The notes beneath the pieces are model-generated. The model was not told the origin of the DNA. It was given only the letters and a program-made list of their open reading frames with translations, and did no database searches. A program made the translations under genes and the position numbers. A stretch of 64,000 nucleotides of DNA from contig OZ022577.1 in the NCBI GenBank assembly GCA_963669155.1, positions 8,604,038 to 8,668,037 of the forward strand. Reading direction: 5' to 3'. Below, piece by piece: positions 34,351 to 46,921 of this stretch (its first letter is position 1; every line of letters begins with the position of its first letter). This DNA comes from Arbacia lixula. Its lineage: Eukaryota; Echinodermata; Echinoidea; Arbacioida; Arbaciidae.

Positions 34351-35368
34351 TCTTAACTTTAATTAAAGACGGCACTCTGGGGGCCTGCAAATAGCATTTG
34401 TGACCACATGACCTTTCTATACAGGTTGAGGTGCATCAAGAAAGGGGATGCCAAACTGAAAAAGATTGTATCCATGCCATCCCACATGTATATCCATACA
34501 ACTTTTGTTCATAGAAAATAATGAAAGATACAATATGAATTGGACATGCTAAAAGAATATTAGCAGTTGGATTTTTTTCCCTAAGCATGATACATATTGA
34601 AGATGTCCATGATTATGGAGCTTGGCACACATACATACATCTAATTTGACATATATTCTATAAAACAAACTATTTTTCCATCAAATTTTTGGGGAAATGA
34701 ATTGTTTACCAAAATATGTACCAGTATGTGATAAATTGCACACACAGTACTTGAATACATCTGTAAATTAACACACATTCAGACCTCAAAGTGAAAGATA
34801 TTTCGTCCATGTTTGATTATGATTTTGCAGTCCAGATCAAATTAGCAAGCTATTTGACTATCTGTGTCATCATTAGTGACATGGTGTGCACTAATTTGTG
34901 AACAGGCTTCACTACCTGAATGAGAAAGAGCTTGTTTGTAGCACCTTCTGTCCAAAGAAAAATCATGAAAACACTGACTCGAGGACACAAGGCTAAAGCA
35001 GGAAAGGATGGGTATATTCAAGGTGACAGTAACAAAGAGCCTCTATTCTGGGCTGTGAGTCTGCTTTCTGATACACTGCTGCTGCAATCACGACTACATT
35101 TGAATTGATTGATTTCTGGTCTTGGTAATGGGAAAAGGGGAAGAGGAAATGCAAAATCATCCTCCAGTTATGCCTCAAGGTTTGTAGAGTCTTGTCGGTC
35201 CACCTGAATCCGTAACTTTTGCATTTATTCTGCCCCAAGTCAATGCTGCTACACTTCATGATCCTTCACCCTATATGTGCTAATTACCCATTTTTGCACC
35301 ACCAATACACATACATTGTATTTTGTCTTGCACATACAGGGTTTAACGGCTCCACTTCCAAACTCAAC

Positions 35369-38300
35369 TCAGAGTAACGCAAAGTGCTTCTTGAGTTGTG
35401 AGAAGAGTTCTTTAGAGTCGCAGTGATCTGGGTAGGAATCGACTGCCTTCTTGACTGAACCATAGCTGCTCTGTAGGTCCCCCACCTGAAACGAGCATGG
35501 AGATTTAATGAATAATCAATGAATCATTAAAGAGAACTGAATAAATCCATAAATCGATCAAATAATAATTCATTAATCAACCAACCAATTGATCAATATG
35601 AATCAATCAAATTTGTTCATTTATAATTGAAGCAATTGAAGCAATGATATGATGACCAATCAGATTGAAAGTTACACAACCCTTTATCAGTTACCTCAAT
35701 GTTTAATATTACTCTGACAAGGTCTACCAGAAAGAGCGAGGGAGGGGGTGAGGCACGTTGACAGAATGTAGGACAGAGATAAAGTGAGGTAGAGAAGGGA
35801 GGAAGAGAGAGAGAGGGAGAGAGGGGGATGAGAGGAGAGAGTCTATTAGATAATCTCTCATTTGATCTGAAAGTCAAGTCAGTTCTTAGTACTACTCTTA
35901 CCAAGTAAAACAGAGGAGAGAAAAACGGAAATAACAGAAGGACGAAGGCACAGTGATAGAACAAGAGAGGTGAGGTAGAGAGGGGGAAAGAGAGAGACAG
36001 AGAGAGAGTCCATAAACAATCTCCTACTCTACTCACTTGATCTGAAAGTGACGCAAAATTGTAGTGAGGCTCAAACATGTGCGGTGCCAGCATCTGAGCT
36101 GCCTGGAAAAATGCCCTTGCCTGAAATTATACAAAGGGAGGAGGAAATAGCAAAAATAATTAGTTCAAGGGAGATGATAAATGCAGTCTTCATGAGGAAT
36201 GGGTCTTTAAGTACAGGATACTTTATTACCACTTTTACACAGAAACATTATCAAAGGGTTGCAGAAATAGGATTCATATACAGATGGTAATCAGAGCAGA
36301 TCTTACTCAACGAACAATCCAGAAGACTTTTCCTTCTATGAAACGTGCATTGTGTCCAATAATCTGCTGTGGACTTTCCACTCCAGTGGTAATGAAAGCA
36401 ATCAGAGGAGATGTGCATGATGTCAAGAAATCTGCAGGAAAAAGTCACCTGGTCTATGCGTCCCTTCCTGAGCTCCAGCACCCCCAGATTGTTGTAGGCC
36501 TCTGCATGGTCGTTGTTGGAGACGAGAGCCAGCCGGAAACACTGCATGGCAAGACCCGTGTCCCCAATGCCCTGCAAAGAAGCAATAAGTGTACACATAC
36601 CAGAGAGAATATTACATAATAATAATTAGTATTACCCTACAATGCAAAAACTAGCTCTCGAAAATACTGAGAGCGCCCCCAAATTTGTATTTCTCAAACA
36701 GTATCATGCATGGTTCAGTGTATTGATCATGATGTCAGGCTTAAAAAGTAGCCCCTTCAAGTAAATTTACATTTGTTTACCTTGGGACACAAGTACTACT
36801 ACTGCTATCAGAGTGTCTGTTTCATATAGTCCATTTTAAGTGAGAGGATTGCACAATTTAATTCTATATGTGTATTTCACAGAGCAACTTCTGAGGGGAT
36901 GTAGACATTATCTTGCAGATTTTGCTCTCAATTATATAAAAGTACCCTTGCTAAAGCATGATTTCGCTTAGATATTAAAATATTCCTCAAAACCTGCATT
37001 TCAGATATTCAGAGATATCATTGCTCCATAAAAATGCATTGTCAGGCTCCAATGATGCAAATCCCATCTTTGAAAATATCACAATCTTTAGAACACGATT
37101 TCCACAAAATGCCAATTTGAGTGAACAGTCTTTGACATACACACAAGGAACCCCAACATGACCACATAAAAAAAAACTGGCATGACACCTACCATTGCCA
37201 CTTGACCGACATTGTACCAGATCTCTGCCGTTGTTGCGTCATCACTGGACAGTGACAGCGCCCTCTCGAAGGATGTGAGTGTCATGTCGTATTGTTGGGC
37301 ATAAAAGCAACACAGTCCCAGGTTGTTGTACAGCTCTGCATTGTACACCCCCATCTGAAGAAGTCTCCTGTGAAGGGAACAATGATGACATTCATGACGG
37401 TTTCACCCTCTGTATACCAGGCCAACTGCTGCTCTATGAGATTTGTGTGTATTACCTGTGCTGAAATGTGACACTGTCATATAAAGAGTTAAGTTGGCAA
37501 ACTTGAAACCTAAGCTTTGGTACTCTAATTATCCTGCTATTTATGAAAACAAATTCCCATCATTAAAGGGGCAGTTCACACTGTATATAATTTCTTTCAA
37601 AAGACGCAGAAATAGTGGAAGAAGTAGATCAGTGGAAGTTTGAGCAAAAACAAATGTTTAATAACAAAGTTATGGCCATTTCAATTTTAACCAATCCTGC
37701 AATCGGCTGTACAAGTGTAATGTAATAGGTGAAGTCATAATACGTGGCATCCTATTGGTAAAGCACCACTAATTACCACTAAATCAGATACATTTCTTTT
37801 TATGAATTTGGTATTAACATGAAGGAATACAGGGAAACCCCATTAAAACGAGCACGGGTATAGCGAGAACCCTGCTATTACGAGGACATTTCTTGGGTCC
37901 CGATCTTTCTTCTATAGACCTCCGTGTATTCTCTTTTCATATAACGAGATCGGCTATAGTGAAATTTCTGCTATAGCGAGGCAAATTCCCAGCCCAAGAA
38001 TAAAGAAAACGAAAGGAAATTGACTCCGATATTACGAGCACTATCAGCCACACCACCCAGCGAGGGAAACACGGCACAAGCAATTTTCTTCGCGCCGTTA
38101 AATGCTGATCACACACACCGTGCAAGAATCCACACACACAACCACACATGCATTACGTGTGTGCGGTACTGCCAGAGCTGTATCTCTATACAGCTCTTGG
38201 TACTGCACGCCCCCACGCCCAACCATCGACACAGTCACGCAAGCACATGGCAAGAGCCGCTAAACACATGTGACATAACACCGCGCATGTACGACCGAGA

Positions 38301-41300
38301 TATATGCGTAAACCTTAGAGAAGATTGCCAGATCCCAGATCGCACTTTCACAGTTGCTGCTGAGATTAATAGAGTTATCATCATTTTGAGATGACCACTC
38401 TGATTGTTCAGCATGGATAATCGAGAAATACTTGACAAATGTATTCCATACCCACCTATAATATCTGAGGGCAATTTCGGGCTGGTCTGAGTAGAAGTGA
38501 TGGTTAGCGATGCAGGCGATGGCTTCAACATGAGTGTTGTCATGCTTCAGGACATCCTTGTAGTACTTGACTGCATTGACCATGTCGTTCAATCCCTGGT
38601 GTATAAACAATCCATAATGATGATACAATTACAAAGACAACAAGAATACAGGGAAAAAAGGGAGAGGGAAAGGGAGAAATACAGAGAGAGGGTAATGTCC
38701 AGTCTGAAGCACAGAGAAAAAATACTTACGGACTCAATAGCTGCTCAAAAAGGAGCGCCTGTAAATGACAAGAGCCCTGTAAACACCTGCTTTCTCTCAT
38801 AGGCCCATATTCACAATGGTGGTTCAGACTGCATATTTAACACAGACCAACTTTATGAGTTAATTGAGCTGTTAACACATAGACAGACTAACTAGTTTTG
38901 TGCCAGGACCCCTCAAATGCTGACATCCTTGAAAGAGAGGCATGTACAAGTCTTGTAATTGCACGCACCTCATATATCCTTGCTATGCCTGTGAGGAGCG
39001 TAGTCTCGCCTGGGAACTTCTCCAGACCTTGCTTGTAGACATCGATGGCGGTGAGGGGCTGGTCCAGTCTAGCGTACACCTTGCACAGGTAAAGGTAGAC
39101 ATCAATGACATCTTGCTGCTTCATGGCTGACTTGAACTGGCGCTCCGCATCGCGATACATCCCCAGCCTTGATCAATAATCAAAAGACTAGGATTCACAA
39201 TCTAACTCAATATCCCGCCAAAAATGTTTCTTTAAGTCTTTAAAAAGAAAGAGAAAGAAAAGTTTCTATTAAAAACAATTCAGTAAGAATTGGAAACCAA
39301 GAAGGCAGATTTTACTGTGAATGGCAATATTGCACCTCTAAGTTACTCTACAAGACTTTATTGATATTTCAATATCAACTTCTGAGTTTTGCAGTACATG
39401 TATTGTTTTTCACATAATTTTGGGCCTATGAACTTTGATGTTTTTACCACAACAGTAAAACGTTCGTATGGTGATACATCTTTGTGCCTACTTTGTTGAA
39501 CTCCTCAGGCAGTGTTCTGCACTTTCAGATGTGATTTATTCAGACTCCACTTCAGACTGAAAAAGATTCAAATAAAAAAACCTAGACTGTAGATTAAAGG
39601 ACTGGTTAAACTTTGTTCGTAGACTACAAGCCATTGTGATTTCACCTGTAGTAGCACTTTCCCAGTTGCACCTTCCACCACCAGTCCTTGAATTGGCAAG
39701 CCTCAGTCGCTTTGGCAGCCAGCTCCAGAGCATTTCTCACATCGTTCTCATGATGGAATATGTACTCAAACAATGCCTACACAATGGAGTGGATGAAAGG
39801 AAATAAAGGAAATATATTCTACCATGCAATTTTATCAGTGTCCTATCTTACAAACAATTGCAACTGACTGAAACTTGACTTACAATTTACATCAATCGAT
39901 CGATCGTAACTCTGGACTTATGATGGAGTCAGGTCAATTTAGATATGCATCTTCCGGGTACAGCATGTGTGTATGCTAAATTACATTGAAATTTGTATAT
40001 CAATACTAAAGCCTATAGTAATTACAAAAGGCCTATAGACTTAAACACCGGCATTCATTTTCATATGACGAAATATAACTATGGCTTGAGAACAGGGTAT
40101 CAATTTGACAAAAAAAGTATGCTTTTGCATTTGTGCATCAGTGAAGGGGCAACAAAATAAGGCTAAAATCTAAGGTGCACTGCACTCTCACCTTGGCAAG
40201 GTTGGGTCTGGCTGCATACTTTGAGAAGTTCAACCTTGGGATGTTGATGAAGGGCCCATCAGGAGTGGAAAGCATGGAGGCCTAGTGTCGGATACAAACA
40301 AGGGGTGATATTACAGAACGATAACTTAGGAGAAATCTTATCCTAAGTCTAGGATTCTCCTAAGTGGTATTCCAGAACGATCTTTACTTTTCTCCTAACT
40401 CCGCTCCTAAGATTTCTCCTAAGTTTTCTCCTATCTTTATGCAAATTTATGCAAATCATAAAGTAAGGAGGATTGGTATTCCAGAATGCGCGTAAGAGAG
40501 GATTTAGGAGAAAACTTAGGAGAAAACTTAGGAGAGCCTCCCCCTGTCTTAGCCATTCATAACACACGCAATACAAAAGAGCAGCAGGTATTTGCGCAAG
40601 CGCGCGTACATGATTGATGTGCGCGCACATAGTTGCGCGACAATAAAGTTAGGATCAATTCTAGGGGGAGGGTCCGATGAGATGCTTGATTGTGATTGGC
40701 TGTTCATAAATGAAACACTTTCCTCCATTGGCTAATAAATGCGCACTGGGTGGGGTCAAACACTCCCTAATTTGCATTAAGACAGTCCTAAGAGGATGTT
40801 CTGTAATACCAATTTCTTGCTCTCTTAGGCACCTCTTAACTCAGGGACTTAGGAGAAAACTTAGGAGAAAACTTAGGATAACTTCTGTAATACCACCCAA
40901 GGGTCTCATACAGTATATATCATATAGGATACAATGTTAATGTTACATCAAAGATATTCCAAAGTTACTTCACTCACTAAGATTCTATATTGGGTCTTAA
41001 GTCAGAGGAAGTATAATTTGGGGATAAGGTTTTCTACTCTTGCCATCTACCATACTCTCAATATTATAAGTTCTAGGTTCACATTACAGATGTCCTGAGC
41101 AAATTTGGAGAGTCTGCAAACGTAGCTCAACTTACCGTGCCAAGCCTAACGAATCTGCCTGAAGCACTGGTGACAGGTCTGGCTGTGTGTGCTGATCGTG
41201 GTGCCCTGATTGCCTGCTCCATTGTGCCTGGCCGCCCGCCCTGGGTGCCTGGTCGCACAAACCCGCTGAGGGGCCGGCCTGACTGGGACGTGGGCCTCAT

Positions 41301-42878
41301 GCCAGCACTAGGTGCCCCTGAACCAGTCCCAGGCTTCTTGAGGGATGTGCCTGGTCCTATACATATCACAAATAAGAAGACAAGGGGCCTGACTTATAAA
41401 AACTTATATCTGAATCGATCACAAGTTTAATCTCCTACCTCTAATGTACAGAGTAACAATTGATAATAATTGCAAGTGGTGTTTTGATCAATCGCAAATC
41501 TTTATAAGACAGGGTCGAGATTTTCAAATTCTTTAAATGATGATAGTCAAACTTGCACTGCACTGTACTAATACATATCAAACAGGGAATAAAATACACA
41601 GGGCTCAGGGCAATTTTGCCCCCGAAATGCTTCAAAGAGCCCTGGAAAATGTTAAAAGAGCCCCCCAAATTCCCATAGACATAGACACAATGTAAAATTG
41701 TAGCCAAATCAGCCAATGTGCTCAAAAAGTAGCCCCCGAAAATTTGGAATTAATTTTTTCCCTGATATCAAAACTTGCACTGATACTCATCTATGCTCCT
41801 TTCACTATACACTGCCTTTCATCAATACCAGTTTGATATTTGTATTCATAATGCATCCCATCAAAATTTGCTGTAGCATATATTCTGGGATTTATGGACA
41901 CTCTCTTCTTTCTCCTATATTGTTAAACAATCGCGCAGGGCTTTGCAATGCTCAACTACCTCCTCACTCACCATAGGCAATATTATAGTACATTGTGCTT
42001 TGATTGGTTACTATGGCAACCTAGAATCGAGATCTAGAACATGAGCATCAAAAAGTCACACAGCTGCAAACAATACCTCCCTGAAGAGCATTTTATGTTG
42101 CAGTTGAGCAGAAGGAGCTATAAATGAGGCTAAGACTTACCGTAAAGGTCTATAGCAATATCTTGTTAAAGCTTTCGGGCTTACAGAGTTGCATGAAACA
42201 AAAGAAACTAAATATATTGGTCAGTTACTTGAAGGGCAGCTTACGTGTAACTTGGGCAATGGAATTATCATCCATCAACATTTCAGCTATGCCCTCCTCA
42301 TCGACATCAATCTCATCAACATACACCTGTTCTGTCAGAGCTCTCGTCTTCAGCGACCAAGCAGCCTGTCAATAGACAGAAAGAGAGGGTAAGGGGAGTC
42401 AAGAGAGAAGTGGAGGGGCAGGGACAGAGATGGAGATAGGAACCATTATATATCAAATGATTTCTATATAAGCTCTGTTTGATTATAATGAAACATTCTG
42501 GTCTGATTGGTGTTTGTTGAAAAAGCTCTAATCAATTTCTTTTCTTTTATGTTCAAAATATAATTATCTCTTTTTCATGATTTCTTCAACATCACATGAT
42601 CTTAAAATAAAATGAGAATGGAATTTGTGCTCAGGGCAAATAGATTCTACCGTGATAAACACGTTCCGTAATCTCAACCATACCTTACTTTACTTTATTG
42701 GGGTTATTTTTCATGCAAACGACACCCGTAACTACATTTTGAAAGAGTTCATCATGGTTTGGAGAGGGTTAATTACCTGATCATATGGGTTTTTGTCCAG
42801 CAGCTGCGAGCACACTGTGACACAGTCTTCAAACTTGCGTCGCCGGAACAAGCTTAGGGCCATGTACAGTGGATCCAT
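35369..42878 (-). CDS. TTC8: TTC8/BBS8, BBSome TPR subunit (complete coding region)
   Basis: TTC8 is a subunit of the BBSome, the coat that moves membrane proteins out of cilia. Coding exons in transcript order: 42777-42878, 42245-42365, 41136-41356, 40192-40281, 39646-39776, 38969-39167, 38456-38595, 37193-37367, 36449-36571, 36037-36120, 35369-35485. All junctions keep phase and give 500 residues plus a stop (vertebrate isoforms 500-540). The protein starts MDPLYMALSLFRRRKFEDCV, an initial TPR-like hairpin; residues about 75-148 are a Pro/Gly/Arg linker with repeated RPGT and GRP motifs and GTMEQAIRAPRSAHTARPVT; from about 165 to the end are TPR helices, including FYAQQYDMTLTSFERALSLS and HAEAYNNLGVLELRKG. 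It ends in LKKHFALL. A 5'UTR acceptor at 42928-42929 implies a noncoding first exon near 47.5 kb. Confidence 0.97.
35725..36012. repeat. Homopurine (GA-rich) tract in TTC8 last intron
   Basis: GAGAGA and GGGAGAGA blocks on the plus strand with a short non-repetitive spacer at 35840-35925, just beyond the donor of exon 11. The transcript is pyrimidine-rich here. Confidence 0.9.
37825..38060. mobile_element. Possible pogo/Tigger-like terminal fragment
   Basis: Sequence such as AAACCCCATTAAAACGAGCA, TATAGCGAGAACC, GCTATTACGAGGA and CTATAGCGAGGCAAATTCC resembles the TATAACGAG-rich ends of pogo/Tigger elements. Lies in a TTC8 intron; no transposase frame seen. Confidence 0.4.
40303..40898. mobile_element. 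Foldback element with CCTAAG/CTTAGG repeats (about 600 bp)
   Basis: Ends GGGTGATATTACAGAA and TTCTGTAATACCACCC are inverted. Both halves are rich in TTAGGAGAAAACTTAGGAGA and its complement, and internal copies of GGTATTCCAGAA suggest nested insertion. It lies in the TTC8 intron between coding exons 3 and 4. A divergent relative is at 54290-54480. Confidence 0.75.
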
Positions 42879-43142
42879 GATTGATCAAGTCACAAAGTCT
42901 AACAAAACCGGCTGTCAACTCAGATGTCTGCAGAGGAAATAAGAAGGGGAGAAATGGGAATTAAACAATATCCAATGTTGCACATTAAAGTGCATAGCGT
43001 AACACGTTGAAGATATAAAACATAACGCCCAACACAGTTATAGGCCAAGTTGCCTTGGCTAACAGTATTATTTTACTAGCTAGATTCTACCCTTCCCTAC
43101 TCTTACCCTATTCTAGCCCAAATCCATAAAAAAAAAAAAAAA

Positions 43143-43420
43143 ATCTATGGCGGCCGTAGGGTATTTTTTACAGGCCGTAGAATTATAGTGCGAGGTTACA
43201 CCATTTTTTAATTTTTACGGTCGCCGTAGAAATTGACTAGCCGTAGCCATGGCGTAGAACTTTATACGGCGGCCGTAGGTCGAGTGTACGGCAGCCGTAG
43301 GGGGACGCAGCCGAACAGCCGCCGTGAGGGCGCCTTGTGGCCACCGTGCGTCAGCCGTAGGTATTTGTCAAAAACCTACGGCCGCCGCAGGGTCGCCCTA
43401 CGGTGACCGTATGTCATCAT
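43143..43420. repeat. CpG-rich block of CGGCCGTAG-type motifs
   Basis: About a dozen degenerate copies of GGCNGCCGTAG or its near palindrome (for example TACGGCGGCCGTAGG, CTACGGCCGCCG, TACGGTGACCGTA) at irregular spacing. Much richer in G+C and CpG than its surroundings. No reading frame or known family recognised. Confidence 0.7.
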
Positions 43421-43800
43421 GTGAAGAAAATACAGCAGCCGCAGATTTTTTGGCTTCATAAATTTAAATATACGCCGTGTGGCAACTGTAGCATATGTGA
43501 CCGCTACAGTAAGTGGCAGTGGAAAACCTCCATAAAATCAATAAATAATATTACCAATTTCGAAGTATTTACTCAAATGGCTGGTATGTGCTTGACAATG
43601 CAGGGTGGTTTTTGAAAGTTTTGACACTCGTTGTCGATCACAGGAGGGCAGCGAACTTACTGCGCAAAATTAGGTCACACATGTGAGCGAATGGCGGAGT
43701 CGGTACGCATTGCAAACTCCTCGAAATTACATTGATTTTAATCTGAACTTTGAATTCCAGGCCATGAAATGTGATTATAGAAGATATTCTCGTTCTTTTG

Positions 43801-44000
43801 NNNNNNNNNNNNNNNNNNNNNNNNNNNNNNNNNNNNNNNNNNNNNNNNNNNNNNNNNNNNNNNNNNNNNNNNNNNNNNNNNNNNNNNNNNNNNNNNNNNN
43901 NNNNNNNNNNNNNNNNNNNNNNNNNNNNNNNNNNNNNNNNNNNNNNNNNNNNNNNNNNNNNNNNNNNNNNNNNNNNNNNNNNNNNNNNNNNNNNNNNNNN
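43801..44000. other. Assembly gap (200 N)
   Basis: Exactly 200 N. It removes the junction upstream of the Penelope-like fragment. Confidence 1.
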
Positions 44001-44601
44001 GGTCGACAATCCCAACAAGGAAAATTCTCCGCCTGAGAAGAAAAATCCCAAGCCTCCCAAAGGACAAATTGTGCTTCCGTACGTGAAAGGGTTATCCGAA
44101 GCCCTCCGTAGGAATTTTAATCAATTTGGCATAAGGGTGTGCTACAAACCGACAAGATCCTTAAGACAGTACTTGGTTGCTCCGAAGGACAAAACTGAGA
44201 AGAAGGATATCACTGGTCCTATTTACTTGATTCCTTGCCAAGGACAGACAACACGGGGTTTGTGTCAGGAGTCATATATTGGAGAAACAGAACGTTCCCT
44301 TAGGACCAGGTTCCTTGAACATCGACGCCCTAGCTCCACTTCTTCGGAGGTATCGCAGCACATTCATATCGAATCACCTGGACATCACGTGGACATCAAC
44401 AAGGTTGAAGTGCTGGACAGGGAGCCGCGGTACTTCGAGAGGGGTGTGAAAGAAGCGATTTACATCCGGGCGTTCAACCCTTCTCTCAATAGGGACGGAG
44501 GGCGATACAAGCTTCCAAGTGTCTACGATCCGATTATCGATCGCTATGTCAAGAGATCGAATCGGATCACTTCGGTCATCGCTGAGGAAGGCTGCAGTTA
44601 G
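44001..44601 (+). pseudogene. Penelope-like element, 3' end with GIY-YIG domain
   Basis: An open frame of about 200 codons runs from the gap to a TAG stop at 44599-44601. It starts in the RT thumb/linker (IVLPYVKGLSEALRRNF, LVAPKD) and continues into a GIY-YIG endonuclease with SYIGETERSLRTRFLEHRR, the downstream RGVKEAIYIRAFNPSLNRDGG and SVYDPII. Penelope-like retroelements encode RT plus GIY-YIG and the order here fits. The RT core is not visible: either it lies in the gap or the copy is 5'-truncated. The surviving frame has no stop or frameshift, so the insertion may be fairly recent. It is antisense to TTC8, inside its first intron. Confidence 0.88.
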
Positions 44602-45749
44602 CAGCCGAAAATTTCGAAGTAAGTCTTCGATTTTTTTTTCTTGTGTTGAGATCAAAAGTTTTTAACTTCATGTTATCTGCATACCAACACAGATGAACTT
44701 TCATGATCAGATACTGATAATAACGTGAGTGTATGAGAGATTCAGAAAGATCAAGAGAGGAAGTGAAAAAAGTGGAGAACACGTACAAGAGTCAGTTTGG
44801 CCTAGATGTGGGTACTATAATTCTGAAATAATGTCTTCACTTTCTTTCTCCTCATCTCTCTATTTCTCCCTCCCTCTTTATTGCTCACACACACTATCTC
44901 TTCATCTGTCCATTCCTTGCACCATTCACGTATGCTTCTCAGCCTATACACACGCACAAAACAACTCGCAACACATTACATGAAAACAAGCGTATGGGAC
45001 TGCGTACTGTGAGATGGTAGGGGGAAAAGTGTGATCTTGACCCGATTAAACACGAATCACACCCAAAATGTGCATTTTTAGCTAGATAAACTTATTTCCC
45101 ACTCAAATGTGGTTTAAATTAGCTGGCCCAAAGATTTTTTTTTGTAAAAAAGAGATAGTTTCTAAAACATCTTTTCCCGATTTTTTCGGCAAGTTTGAGG
45201 GTAATTTTCATCCTTTTAAAGACTTCAAAATTGTGCAAAAAGCAGATAGCATGCTAGTTTTAACTTTTTCCTTTAATATGGTATCAATTTTGTAAGAAAT
45301 GGATAACATTTCCTCGAGTTACACTAGTTTATAAAACACGTCTACACTGTCCATCAGAAGTCTCGTCAAGGTCATCTCCAAAGCGAGTTGAATGAAAGGA
45401 ACGACTTTTTGCGGCACTGCCGATTGACTGATATTAGAGCCCTTGTAAAAATCATAACTGATGGCATGATTTTTTTGGTGAGCTAGCAAGCTGCTCTATG
45501 ATTGGTTGGATTATTCTACCTCTGTAGGGAAAGTCCCAGGTCAATAGACTTTCTAGTTTTTGAGTTATGGCTTAGTGACACATATTGTGTCGCTCTGGCG
45601 TCAGTGTGATAATGAGAAAAATTACTGTAACAATCATGACACCACGCGGTATAAAAATGAAAATACCTCAATCTACCACGTCATGGTATGGTAAATGTTA
45701 AATACCAATTAGATCTATAGCATCTAAACACAACAAAATAGCAAGTCCA

Positions 45750-45769
45750 CCCCCCCCCCCCCCCCCCCA
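45750..45769. repeat. Poly-C run
   Basis: An uninterrupted C tract in TTC8 intron 1; possible assembly length error. Confidence 0.9.
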
Positions 45770-45864
45770 AGCAAAATAGCATAACTTTTTATCCAAGAGG
45801 TTTTGGGCAAAATAATTTGGCAGGACTATTCTTTAACTTATTAACTAACTTATGTGTGAAAATC

Positions 45865-46366
45865 ACATTAATCCAATTAGTCATGCATGAGTGGGCACAT
45901 TTTAAAGGCAAAAATGTCACTTTTCAAAAGTCACAAGGGTAGTTTTGGGATTCTGTCACATGAGTTTTTGATGAATTCCATTTCTGGTGCATAATTTATG
46001 TCCTTTCAAAGTTTATCATCCATCTCTCGATGAACTAACACCTATCCCGTCACTTAATCAATTGTTCTGGTTGAGTGCACACTAGAACAAATACTCACCC
46101 CTCTTGAGTTTGAAACCTTTAAAAACCCTTTATTTTGGTGAAAAAATAAAACTCTGGATATTTTGACAAAGATGTAACATGACCTGTTATGTAAACATAG
46201 GTAGTCATTTCCGTTTCATGGTTGAGTGAAAACACTTTAAAAATTGCACAAGAAATGCCAAAATGTGTTGTTAAAGCAGCATCAACAATTACCCTTGTGA
46301 CTTTTGAAAAGTGACACTTTGGCCTTTAAAATTTGCCCACTCATACATGACTAATTGGATTAATGT
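45865..46366. mobile_element. Foldback element with 80-bp inverted arms
   Basis: Arms 45865-45944 and 46287-46366 are inverted copies, including CTTGTGACTTTTGAAAAGTG and CATGACTAATTGGATTAATG. The loop of about 340 bp has no coding potential. Lies in TTC8 intron 1. Confidence 0.85.
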
Positions 46367-46374
46367 AATAACTT

Positions 46375-46460
46375 CTCGAAATTACACTGATTTTAATCTG
46401 AAATTTGAATTCCAGGCAATGAAATGTGATTATATAAGATATTCTCCTTCTTTTGAGGTA
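46375..46460 (+). repeat. Direct repeat of 43721-43800
   Basis: CTCGAAATTACACTGATTTTAA and the following 60 bases match, with few differences, the sequence just before the assembly gap. The two copies bracket the gap, the Penelope-like fragment and the foldback element. Confidence 0.85.
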
Positions 46461-46811
46461 TTGGACGTCATGTGTAATAATCTAGGTGTCTTGGAATCGT
46501 CAAGAAAACCAAAATGTGCGCAAAATATGGTCACCCCATCATACATTGAAGTGGTACCAATCGGCTGGTGATGGCTCTTACTGATTTTGGCGCTTCCACT
46601 ACATATTCAGGGATGTTTACAGCAGCTTCCTTATGGTGAGCTTTGTAGAATAAGTTAGTCTGCTGTCCTTTCTTCGTTGTTTAAGAGAAGGCCATTTCAG
46701 TGATCTGATTAATTCAGAGACACTTGTACTAGTGTGACGATAATCATTGCAGACAAAACGTGCTACCCTTCTTTGAACCATCTCCAATTTATCTACGAGG
46801 CATACTTGATG

Positions 46812-46921
46812 TTAGACAAAAAAATCAGCCTCTGTAGGACGTTGGATCCGCGGGGGTGTGTCCAAAAATGTAATTTTGATTAAAGAATGCCCCGAATGAG
46901 ACGGTTATTCCTGTCTAACGT
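46812..46921. mobile_element. Short MITE, repeat family C, copy 2
   Basis: Runs from TTAGACAAAAAAATCAGCCT to ATGAGACGGTTATTCCTGTC. Same family as 26678-26825 and 48267-48399. Confidence 0.65.

Noticed and set aside
35617..36093. 158-codon minus-strand frame continuing from TTC8 exon 11
   Set aside because: Only the first 28 codons are exon; the remainder reads through the donor into a pyrimidine-rich intron.
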